From assembly GCA_964632365.1 (NCBI GenBank), contig CAZWDR010000056.1, forward strand, positions 1-17,891: a stretch of DNA of 17,891 nt, written 5' to 3'. This DNA is from ZC4RG30 sp964632365 (GTDB taxonomy: Bacteria > Pseudomonadota > Gammaproteobacteria > Steroidobacterales > Steroidobacteraceae). Every line of letters begins with the position of its first letter. Within the stretch, counting starts at the first letter, position 1. Below the pieces are notes generated by a model. The model was not told where the DNA came from. It did no database searches and worked only from the letters and a program-made list of their open reading frames with translations. Shown piece after piece: positions 7,099 to 13,980 of this stretch. The position numbers and the translations under genes were made by a program.

Positions 7099-7113
7099 TT
7101 TCGCGAGTGCTAA
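7087..7113. promoter_or_regulatory. CIRCE element (HrcA operator) upstream of rpoH
   Basis: TTAGCACTC (7087-7095), 9-base spacer (7096-7104), GAGTGCTAA (7105-7113). This is an exact match to the 9-N9-9 CIRCE consensus with perfectly complementary arms. CIRCE is the binding site of the heat-shock repressor HrcA, usually found before groESL or hrcA-grpE-dnaK. Here it stands 32 bases before the rpoH start codon and over the predicted transcription start, a position that would block initiation. No hrcA gene lies in the window. Confidence 0.93.
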
Positions 7114-7132
7114 GATCAGGTCCATTCCAGGT

Positions 7133-7138
7133 AGGAGG
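7133..7138 (+). promoter_or_regulatory. strong ribosome binding site of rpoH
   Basis: AGGAGG lies 7 bases before the GTG at 7146. This decides the rpoH start as GTG, and not the in-frame ATG at 7107 inside the CIRCE right arm. Confidence 0.88.
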
Positions 7139-7145
7139 TTCCCTA

Positions 7146-8015
<870 letters not shown>

Positions 8016-8024
8016 TTGGCCCCC

Positions 8025-8044
8025 GGGGGCGGCCTCCCGCCCCC
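8025..8044 (+). terminator. strong hairpin after rpoH, without T run
   Basis: GGGGGCGG (8025-8032), loop CCTC, CCGCCCCC (8037-8044): a perfect 8-bp GC stem 9 bases after the rpoH stop. An alternative palindrome GCCCCCGGGGGC occupies 8019-8030. There is no T tract, so it may slow polymerase, stabilise the mRNA end or act with Rho. The full terminator lies 380 bases further on. Confidence 0.5.
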
Positions 8045-8140
8045 ATCCCCCATTCATGTGTTGGTCACCAGCGACGTTTGTCGCTGTTCTGTGATTGGCG
8101 ACAGTGTATTTGCCACAAATATCGCGCTACACTTGCCCTC

Positions 8141-8446
8141 GACAGTTAGTCGTTGTGAATTTCACGTCGCCTAACTCTCTGGAATTCTTGAAGTTTCGGT
8201 CCTTTGTTGGATCGGAGTCACCAAAGAAGCCCAGGCAGTCATATGGGCACGGCAGGCAGCGGCCTCCTTTGCAGGTTCGTTGCGGTGCAGCAGGCGGGCG
8301 GATACGCCCGGGCTGACCGTCGATCAGCCGGATTCCTTTCGAGGGGTCCGGGCGCACAGCCGGGATGATTTAGGTCCATGAAGATTGATTGAACTAGGGA
8401 CGCCCGCGAAGCTCGCATGACCCCGCCCACCGGCGGGGTTTTTTTT
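8141..8446 (+). ncRNA. candidate structured non-coding RNA downstream of rpoH
   Basis: The 476 bases between rpoH and the kinase gene (8016-8491) hold no convincing ORF but contain serial hairpins. They are GTTAG/CTAAC (8145-8149/8171-8175) with inner GTGAA/TTCAC; CTTTG..CAAAG (8202-8226); CGGGCG-GATA-CGCCCG (8295-8310); GGCTGA/TCAGCC (8311-8329); a 9-bp stem 8328-8336/8343-8351; and long-range CGGGCG/CGCCCG (8349-8354/8401-8406). Some are mutually exclusive, as expected of folded or switching RNA. A rho-independent terminator closes the stretch. TACACT at 8128-8133 could be a -10, giving a start near 8140, but I see no -35. I do not recognise it as RNase P RNA, tmRNA, 6S, 4.5S or a common riboswitch. 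It could instead be a long rpoH 3' UTR. The exact 5' end is a guess. Confidence 0.5.
8420..8446 (+). terminator. rho-independent terminator
   Basis: ACCCCGCC (8420-8427), loop CACC, GGCGGGGT (8432-8439), followed by an unbroken T run 8439-8446. Its polarity is plus strand only, since there is no A run on the left side. It therefore terminates RNA coming from rpoH or from a promoter inside 8046-8140, and not the minus-strand kinase. Confidence 0.92.
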
Positions 8447-8491
8447 GGCCAGCGTGAGCGTGCAGCAGGCGTCGCCCGCCGGGACCGGAGC

Positions 8492-10615
8492 TCAGTGGCG
8501 GATGCCCGGCGTCGCGGCTTGCCGGCCGGCGTCGGCCGAGCCCGGTCGATGCAGCGGGATGCTGAAATCGAACCGCGCCCCGCGCCCCGGCGCGGCGTCG
8601 ACATTGAACTCACCGCCGGCCTCGTTGATGCGGTCGATGATGCTCCACAGCCCGAAGCCACTGCTGCGGGCGCCGAACATGTCCAGCTGCCACTCGAAGC
8701 CGCGCCCCTGGTCGGCGACGTGCACGCGCAGCTGCCCGGCGTCGCCCCGCACGCGCAGCGCCGCCGCGGTCACCCCCGCATGCTTGACCACATTGCGCAG
8801 CAGTTCGCGTACCAGCTTGAACACCAGCACGCGGGTCTCGAGCGGCACGGCTTCCTCCCGCAGGTCCACATCCATCTCGACCTGCAGCTGGTCGTGGCTG
8901 CGCAGGTACACCGCGAGCCACTGCAGTGCCGCCTTGAGCCCGAGCTCATAGAGGCCGGGCGGACTGAGGTCGGAAATCATGCTGCGCGTCTTCTCCTGCA
9001 CCTCGAGCAGCCGCGCGCGCACCTCCTCGACCAGCAGCTTCACCTCCGGGCTGGCGTTCTGCCGCGCCACATCCAGCGTCATCGCCATGCCCGCCAGCGA
9101 CTGGCCGATGCCATCGTGCAGGTCCACGGCCGTGGCGCGTCGCGCCTTCTCCTCCGCGGTGACGATCTGCCGGGCATAGGACTTCAGCCGCTCACGCTCG
9201 CGCAGCAGGTTGGCGTTGAGTTCGGTGAGCTCGGTGATGTCGCGGGCGACACCCCAGATGCGCAGCAGCCGCCCGCCGGACGCCACGCCGGTGAACGCCG
9301 CGACGAAGGCGTGTGGCAGCCGGGCCGGGCGCACGCTGAAGCGCAGCCCATCCACGGTGAAATCATTGCCGACCCCCTGCGCAACCCTTGCCTCGAGCGC
9401 CGCCATCCACGGCACGCCGGCGTCCCAGGCCAATGAACCGGTCCACGGCTCTGCGCGCGCGTCGATGCGCGCATAGGAACGGCTGGCCTCGGCCACGCAG
9501 GCGTGCGCGCGCAACCACTGCACCTGCTCCGCCGGCGCCAGCGACAGCGGCATGGGCTGCGAGAACTCCACCCGCCACATCGCCTCGGTACTCAGCTCGA
9601 TGAAGCTGCGGTACCGCTCCTCGCTGTCGAGCAGCTTGCGCGCGGCGATGCTGCGTTCGGCGAGCGTCACCGACAGCACGAACGCGAACAGGCCCAGCGT
9701 GACGATGAAAATCTGCAGCTGGCCCACACCCGGGATCGAGATCGGCGCCGGGTCGGAGGCGCCGGTCCCGGCAGCGAGCCCGGCCAGCGTGAACGCGGTG
9801 ACCGCGAACAGCGCGACCACCCAGCGCGGCGGCAGCCGCATCACCGCCAGGATCATCAGCAGCACGATGGTGGTGGGCAGCTGCAGCAGCGACTGCGGTG
9901 CGGTCGCGCCCCCGCCGACATGGAAGCACGTGCCGACCAGCAGCGCGCCCAGCACCACCGGCTCGAAGGGCGAGCGCAGGCGCAGTTCCGGATAGTGGTG
10001 ACGCAGCGGACTGAGCCATGCGACGAGCAATGGGGCGATGGCGATGACCCCGGCCCACTGGCCCGCGGCCCACAGCTGCCACAGCTGGAAGGCGCCGGCG
10101 GACTGCGGGGTGCCGCCGCTGGCCGCCAGGTGCACCGGCAGCGCGATGCTCGCGCTGACCGCCGCACCGATCGCGGTGATCAGCACGAACCACAGCACCT
10201 CGCGGGCGCGCTGGAACACCTTGCCGCGGATGCGCGCGCGGGCCAGCAGCGCGGCAGACACTGCGCCAGCCATGTTCGCAAGCGTATACAGCGTGACCAG
10301 CGCCAGGTCGAACCGCTGCATCCACAGCGCGGCGGTGCCGGTCTCGACCAGGAACTGCACGGCGAGAATCGCGGGCCACAGGCGCGTGGGCAGCATCCAC
10401 AGCGCAGCCAGCGCGAGCCCCGCCGCGGGCCAGATCACCGGCGGATCGACCGCGGTGACCTTGAACGCATAGCCGATCTGCAGCAGCAGGCCATGCAGCA
10501 CGGCGAATGCCGCAATCACTGCGAGGAAGCCGCCGCGCTGGCGCAGCGGGTACAGCAGTTCTTCACCGGCACGCGTGGAGTCCACCCGTTGCTGTACCGC
10601 GTCCATGCGATCCAT
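8492..10615 (-). CDS. MASE1-PAS sensor histidine kinase (NarL-type, HisKA_3)
   Basis: Membrane sensor kinase of 707 residues. Hydrophobic N-terminal half (~30-320, about eight membrane segments, with PPVIWPAAGLALAALWMLP typical of MASE1); PAS-like sensor ~330-465 (SEERYRSFIELSTEAMWR to GVARDITE); HisKA_3 dimerisation domain with phospho-acceptor in DLHDGIGQ (His500); HATPase_c with N-box ELLRNVVKHAG (~604-614), DQGRGF (~635-640) and SGFGLWSI (~652-659). LytS/NarX-like kinases of this type pass phosphate to NarL/LuxR-type response regulators; none is adjacent, so it is an orphan. An in-frame ATG at 10642 exists, but GAGGAG sits 6 bases before the ATG at 10615 and nothing like it precedes 10642, so 10615 is chosen. 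It is divergent from the LysR gene. The ligand sensed is unknown. Confidence 0.92.
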   Translation of the reverse strand: MDRMDAVQQRVDSTRAGEELLYPLRQRGGFLAVIAAFAVLHGLLLQIGYAFKVTAVDPPVIWPAAGLALAALWMLPTRLWPAILAVQFLVETGTAALWMQRFDLALVTLYTLANMAGAVSAALLARARIRGKVFQRAREVLWFVLITAIGAAVSASIALPVHLAASGGTPQSAGAFQLWQLWAAGQWAGVIAIAPLLVAWLSPLRHHYPELRLRSPFEPVVLGALLVGTCFHVGGGATAPQSLLQLPTTIVLLMILAVMRLPPRWVVALFAVTAFTLAGLAAGTGASDPAPISIPGVGQLQIFIVTLGLFAFVLSVTLAERSIAARKLLDSEERYRSFIELSTEAMWRVEFSQPMPLSLAPAEQVQWLRAHACVAEASRSYARIDARAEPWTGSLAWDAGVPWMAALEARVAQGVGNDFTVDGLRFSVRPARLPHAFVAAFTGVASGGRLLRIWGVARDITELTELNANLLRERERLKSYARQIVTAEEKARRATAVDLHDGIGQSLAGMAMTLDVARQNASPEVKLLVEEVRARLLEVQEKTRSMISDLSPPGLYELGLKAALQWLAVYLRSHDQLQVEMDVDLREEAVPLETRVLVFKLVRELLRNVVKHAGVTAAALRVRGDAGQLRVHVADQGRGFEWQLDMFGARSSGFGLWSIIDRINEAGGEFNVDAAPGRGARFDFSIPLHRPGSADAGRQAATPGIRH

Positions 10616-10621
10616 TCCGGT

Positions 10622-10627
10622 CTCCTC
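10622..10627 (-). promoter_or_regulatory. ribosome binding site deciding the kinase start
   Basis: GAGGAG on the minus strand lies 6 bases before the ATG at 10615. It favours this start over the in-frame ATG at 10642. Confidence 0.75.
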
Positions 10628-10673
10628 GGATAACGGCGACATTATTGCGGCCGCGGACGTATCACGCCTCGCT

Positions 10674-10679
10674 TATACT
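10674..10679 (+). promoter_or_regulatory. possible -10 element for the LysR gene
   Basis: TATACT matches the sigma-70 -10 at five of six positions. It is in the 168-base gap between the divergent kinase and LysR genes and would start RNA near 10686, giving a ~100-base leader before the LysR ATG. The only -35-like hexamer (TTGCGG, 10645-10650) is too far away (23 bases), as would fit an activator-dependent promoter. Confidence 0.4.
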
Positions 10680-10732
10680 AGGCCAGTCGAAGCCGGGATG
10701 CTTCGCGGTTCATTCAGGATGACGCCGTACCA

Positions 10733-10780
10733 ATGAGAGTTGCAGCGAACAACTTTTACGGCAGCAGGAACGCTGCCTAG
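10733..10780 (+). CDS. possible 15-residue leader peptide upstream of the LysR gene
   Basis: ATG at 10733 opens a 15-codon reading frame, MRVAANNFYGSRNAA, closed by TAG at 10778-10780. It is in the same frame as the LysR gene, whose ATG follows one codon after the stop (10784). A hairpin overlaps its last codons. It may be a translated leader that controls access to the LysR ribosome site, or chance; no clear Shine-Dalgarno precedes it. Confidence 0.25.
   Translation: MRVAANNFYGSRNAA
10739..10753. promoter_or_regulatory. candidate LysR box (T-N11-A dyad)
   Basis: GTTG (10739-10742), 7 bases, CAAC (10750-10753) form a dyad that fits the general T-N11-A rule for LysR-type regulators (T10740, A10752). 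It is 31 bases before the LysR ATG and downstream of the possible -10, a place where autorepression is plausible. The motif is short and could occur by chance. Confidence 0.3.
10760..10777 (+). promoter_or_regulatory. hairpin presenting the LysR ribosome site in its loop
   Basis: GGCAGC (10760-10765), loop AGGAAC (10766-10771), GCTGCC (10772-10777): a perfect 6-bp stem. The only purine-rich Shine-Dalgarno-like sequence before the LysR ATG is the AGGA in the loop, 14 bases upstream. That spacing is long in linear form but would be shortened when the stem folds. Confidence 0.4.
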
Positions 10781-10783
10781 GCC

Positions 10784-11686
10784 ATGTCGATCACGTTCCG
10801 TCAGCTCGAGATTTTCGTCGCGGCGGCCAGCGACTGCAATTTCCGCCGCACGGCCGAGCGACTCGGGGTCAGCCAGCCCTCCATCAGCAACCAGATCCGC
10901 GCGCTCGAGGGGCATCTCGGCCATCACCTGTTCGAACGGCGCCGCGGCTCGCCGCCCTCGCTGTCCGACGAAGGTCGCCTGTTCCTCGAGAAGGCCAGGG
11001 AACTCGTGGTCGGCCGGCAGGAGATGGAACAGCAGTCGCGCAACTCGCGCGGACCGCGCGCAGTGCGCCTGGCCGTCACCGCGACGCCGTTGCTGCTCGA
11101 CGCCTACATCCGCCCGAAGCTCGCGGCCTTCTGCGAGCAGTTCCCGAACATCCAGCTCGATTTCATGCCGCTGCATCCCACCCGCGGCGCCGCGCCGATG
11201 GTGCTGGCCGGCGAAGTCGACCTGGCCGTGTTCACCGGCGATTTCGTCGTCGATGACCGGCTTGAATCCGAGGTGGTCAACACGGTGGCGGTGTCGATCT
11301 ATGGTTCGCCCGCGCTCGGCCGCCGCGCCGCCCGTCCCGGCACGAAGCTGGGCGAACTGCCGTGGATCATGCCGCCGGACGAGTTCAAGCCGACGCGCTT
11401 CATGTGGCGCACGCTGAAGGAAGCCGGCATCGAGCCGAAGAACATCATCGCGCGCTCGCAGTTCCCGGATGTGATCGCGAGCATGTGCCTGGAGGGCCAC
11501 GGCATCGCGGTGCTGTTCGACCATCACGCGGCCAGCGGGCTGGCCGACGGGCGGGTGGTGAAGATCGGCCCGGCGCTGCCCAGCACCTCACTGGTGCTGC
11601 TGGTGGGGCCGCGCGCGCAGCGGCTGGCCGCGCAGCCCGCGGTGGACCTCTTCCGCCAGGCCACCCGGCGCCTCGCCACGCGCTGA
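10784..11686 (+). CDS. LysR-family transcriptional regulator
   Basis: A 300-residue LysR-type regulator, the standard family length. The N-terminal winged HTH (ITFRQLEIFVAAA, then AERLGVSQPSISNQIRALE, ~25-43) is canonical, followed by LFERR near 49-53. The effector domain begins near 90 (AVRLAVTATPLLLD) and runs to the end. The inducer and targets cannot be read from the sequence. It is divergent from the orphan histidine kinase across 168 bases, the usual arrangement for a LysR regulator and its target, so kinase control is a reasonable guess. The 5' region has a tiny in-frame ORF, a GTTG/CAAC dyad and a hairpin at the ribosome site. trmO follows 29 bases after its stop and may be cotranscribed. 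Confidence 0.93.
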   Translation: MSITFRQLEIFVAAASDCNFRRTAERLGVSQPSISNQIRALEGHLGHHLFERRRGSPPSLSDEGRLFLEKARELVVGRQEMEQQSRNSRGPRAVRLAVTATPLLLDAYIRPKLAAFCEQFPNIQLDFMPLHPTRGAAPMVLAGEVDLAVFTGDFVVDDRLESEVVNTVAVSIYGSPALGRRAARPGTKLGELPWIMPPDEFKPTRFMWRTLKEAGIEPKNIIARSQFPDVIASMCLEGHGIAVLFDHHAASGLADGRVVKIGPALPSTSLVLLVGPRAQRLAAQPAVDLFRQATRRLATR

Positions 11687-11715
11687 GACAACGCGCCCGC
11701 GCGCGCTTGCGTCCG

Positions 11716-12513
11716 ATGTCCACGCCGCCCACCCTGACGCTGACCCCGATCGGCACCCTGCACACGGCATGGACCAGCAAGGTCGAGGCGCCACGCCAGC
11801 CCGCCGCCGCCGCCGATGCCACCGGCATCATCCGCCTGCTGCCCGGCATGAACCTGGAGCATGCCATCGAGGATCTGGCCGGCTGGGAACGCATCTGGGT
11901 GATCTTCTGGTTCCATCACAACCGCGGCTGGCGGCCGAAAGTGCTGCCGCCGCGCGCCACCTCCGGGCGCAAGGGCGTGCTGGCCACGCGCTCGCCGCAT
12001 CGCCCGAACCCCATCGGGCTGTCCGCACTGCGGCTCGACCGCATCGACGGCCTCGACCTGCATGTGCGGGACGTCGACCTGCTCGATGGCACCCCCGTGC
12101 TCGACATCAAGCCCTACGTGCCCTATGCGGATGCATTCCCCGATTCCGGCAGCGGCTGGCTCGCGGCGGATCCGCGCCCTGCCTGGAAGGTGGCGTTCAG
12201 CGCACAGGCCGAGGCGCAGCTCGCGTGGCTCGCGACGCGCATCGCGCTGCCGCTGCGCGAGCGGATCATCGCCACATTGTCGCTGGGGCCACAGCCCCAC
12301 CCCTATCGCCGCATCCGGCGCCGTGGCGACGCGGGCCTGACCCTGTCGGTGCAGGACTGGCGCGCGGATTTCCAGGCCGACGGCAGCCAGGTCGAAGTGA
12401 TCCGGGTGCGCAGCGGATACCAGGCCGGCCAGCTCGAAAAATCCGCGCGCGACGCGACCGATCCTCTTCGCGTGCATCGCGAATTCGGCGCGCTGTTCGC
12501 GCCGGACGCCTGA
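11716..12513 (+). CDS. trmO: tRNA (adenine(37)-N6)-methyltransferase TrmO
   Basis: SAM-dependent enzyme (formerly YaeB/TsaA) that N6-methylates t6A at position 37 of tRNA-Thr(GGU), giving m6t6A. The 265 residues open with LTPIGTLHTAW. The hallmark ATRSPHRPNPIGLSALRL is at ~92-109, and DLLDGTPVLDIKPYVPYAD at ~121-139 is also diagnostic of the TrmO fold. The C-terminal domain (~155-265), with PYRRIRRRG and WRADFQ, matches the extra domain of proteobacterial TrmO. It is somewhat longer than E. coli TrmO (235). The ATG at 11716 is placed by homology; no Shine-Dalgarno is evident, so coupling to lysR read-through is possible. It converges on the PAP2 gene with 2 bases between stops. Confidence 0.94.
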   Translation: MSTPPTLTLTPIGTLHTAWTSKVEAPRQPAAAADATGIIRLLPGMNLEHAIEDLAGWERIWVIFWFHHNRGWRPKVLPPRATSGRKGVLATRSPHRPNPIGLSALRLDRIDGLDLHVRDVDLLDGTPVLDIKPYVPYADAFPDSGSGWLAADPRPAWKVAFSAQAEAQLAWLATRIALPLRERIIATLSLGPQPHPYRRIRRRGDAGLTLSVQDWRADFQADGSQVEVIRVRSGYQAGQLEKSARDATDPLRVHREFGALFAPDA

Positions 12514-12515
12514 AA

Positions 12516-13091
12516 TCAGGCGCGCGCGCGGCTGGCGATGCGGCCGGCCAGCATCCAGGTGCACCAGGCCCACAGCGTGCCGAGCAGCCAGCCGGCCAGC
12601 ACATCACTGGGCCAGTGGACACCCAGGTACACGCGGCTTGATCCGATCAGCAGCGTGATGCCGGCTGCGGCGCCGATGAAGAAGCGCGACAGCCGCGGCT
12701 CCCCCGCCTGCCGCGCCAGCAGCACGCCGAGCGTCAGGTAGATGCTGGCGGACAGCATCGCGTGTCCGCTGGGAAAGCTCGGGGACGAAACCTGCACCAG
12801 ATGATCGACCAGGTCGGGGCGCGCACGACCCACGATCGCCTTCAGCGTGGCGCTGGCCAGCATCGCGCCCGCGGCGCTGCCCAGCAGCAGCCACGCAATG
12901 GCATGGCGGCGGCGCAGCAACAGGTAGATCGTGACGATCACGCCCAGAAGTCCAAGCACCGTATGCCCGCCGAGCGCGGTCAGGTCCGTCGCGAATTTCT
13001 CGAACCATGCCGGACCCAGCGGATCGGACAGGTCGGCCGGATCGCGCAGCGCGAGCATCATGCGCTGCTCCAGCTGGTGGAGCGCGCTCAT
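12516..13091 (-). CDS. PAP2-superfamily membrane phosphatase
   Basis: Predicted lipid phosphatase (phosphatidate or undecaprenyl-diphosphate type) with its active site at the outer face of the inner membrane. The 191 residues carry all three PAP2 motifs: KAIVGRARP (84-92), PSGH (107-110, His110) and SRVYLGVHWPSD (152-163, with Arg153, His159, Asp163). Hydrophobic segments lie at ~42-60, ~65-82, ~110-128, ~136-151 and ~163-184. It is the last of four minus-strand genes, starting 22 bases after the phosphoesterase gene, and together with the lipid kinase upstream suggests a lipid phosphorylation/dephosphorylation pair. The exact substrate cannot be told; BacA-independent C55-PP recycling (PgpB-like) is one option. 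Confidence 0.9.
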   Translation of the reverse strand: MSALHQLEQRMMLALRDPADLSDPLGPAWFEKFATDLTALGGHTVLGLLGVIVTIYLLLRRRHAIAWLLLGSAAGAMLASATLKAIVGRARPDLVDHLVQVSSPSFPSGHAMLSASIYLTLGVLLARQAGEPRLSRFFIGAAAGITLLIGSSRVYLGVHWPSDVLAGWLLGTLWAWCTWMLAGRIASRARA

Positions 13092-13113
13092 TCGCAGCGG
13101 TCACCGGCACATG

Positions 13114-13980
13114 TCATGCGTTGTGCTCGCTGACCATCCGCCACCCTGCGGGTGCAGCGCCGGGCGCGCGCGCCTCGCTGCGGGCCACGACATGCCGGCG
13201 CAATGCGAACCGTTCCGCCTGCACATCGAAATCGTGCCGTTCGATGCGCATTCGCCGCGCCCCGTCCGCATCGCGCACCAGCTCGAAGCGGTTGTAGGAG
13301 TTGGGCACGCCATCGCGCGTGCGATGCGAGATGGCGGTGCCGGCCTGCGCCAGCATCGCCGCACGGCGGCCCTCGCCGGCGCTGACTTCCAGGCAGTACG
13401 GCAGGTGGATGTGCCCGCCGATGAACAGGTCCGCGCCCGCCTCCACCCATTGCTCGACCGCGTAATGCGCGCCGCGGATCACGTTGCGCCGGTCGCTGCG
13501 CGTGGCGGACGCCAGCGGCTGGTGGGTAGCCAGGATGCGGAACGGCTGCGGCAACTGGCGAAGCCGTGCCGCCACGCGCTCGACCTTCTGCGCATCCACC
13601 GCGCCATCCTTGTGGCGCCGCGGACTGGTTGCATCGACACACACCACCGCCAGGCGTGCATCGGTGTACTCCGGTTCACGCTGCGGCGAGATGTAGTCGC
13701 GAAACCGCGCATACGGGCGCAGCACGCGCGTGAACAGGTCGAACAGCGGCAGGTCATGGTTGCCCGGCAGGCAGATGCGCGGCACCGGCAACGACTGCAG
13801 GAAATCCCGCGCGGCGGCGAACTGGGCGCGCCGCGCCCGCTGCGTGATGTCGCCGGTGACGATGAGCAGGTCCGGCGGCGCCTGCAGCAGCGCCGCGCGC
13901 AAGGCATCGCGCACCTGCGGCACCTCGGTGCCGAAGTGCGGATCAGAAATCTGTGCGATGCGCAGCACCTGCTGCGTCAC
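13114..13980 (-). CDS. calcineurin-like metallophosphoesterase
   Basis: Predicted dinuclear-metal phosphoesterase of the class III cyclic-nucleotide phosphodiesterase/CpdA group. All metal ligands are visible: ISDPHFG (Asp13, His15), VTGDITQ (Asp44), PGNHD (Asn74, His75), ATHQPL (His153) and GGHIH (His190, His192). It has 288 residues, no signal peptide and no membrane segment, so it is probably cytosolic. The start is GTG at 13980, whose GTGA overlaps the TGA of the lipid-kinase gene, so translation is coupled. Homologues next to DagK-like kinases suggest a lipid-linked or cyclic-nucleotide substrate, but this cannot be decided here. Confidence 0.9.
   Translation of the reverse strand: MTQQVLRIAQISDPHFGTEVPQVRDALRAALLQAPPDLLIVTGDITQRARRAQFAAARDFLQSLPVPRICLPGNHDLPLFDLFTRVLRPYARFRDYISPQREPEYTDARLAVVCVDATSPRRHKDGAVDAQKVERVAARLRQLPQPFRILATHQPLASATRSDRRNVIRGAHYAVEQWVEAGADLFIGGHIHLPYCLEVSAGEGRRAAMLAQAGTAISHRTRDGVPNSYNRFELVRDADGARRMRIERHDFDVQAERFALRRHVVARSEARAPGAAPAGWRMVSEHNA

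Noticed and set aside
8187..8193. CTTGAAG as the -35 of a sigma-32 promoter
   Set aside because: No CCCCAT-like -10 is found 13-17 bases downstream.
8095..8357. Short ORFs of 73 and 76 codons inside the rpoH-kinase gap
   Set aside because: They overlap each other on opposite strands, lack ribosome sites and codon bias, and cross strong hairpins; RNA structure explains the region better.
8180..8398. The RNA candidate as a CsrA/RsmA-sponging RNA because of about seven GGA triplets
   Set aside because: That number is about what a GC-rich stretch of this length gives by chance, and the triplets are not consistently in hairpin loops.
8141..8446. The RNA candidate as RNase P RNA, tmRNA, 6S RNA or 4.5S RNA
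   Set aside because: The conserved landmarks (GAGGAAAGTCC, CCA-ending acceptor arm, long rod with central bubble, GGAAGGAAGCAGCC-like loop) are absent.
9503..10633. A 376-codon plus-strand frame opposite the histidine kinase
   Set aside because: Antisense to a kinase with intact motifs; the translation is His/Gln/Arg-rich and without domain features.
10615..10642. ATG at 10642 as the kinase start
   Set aside because: No ribosome site precedes it, whereas GAGGAG is correctly placed before the ATG at 10615.
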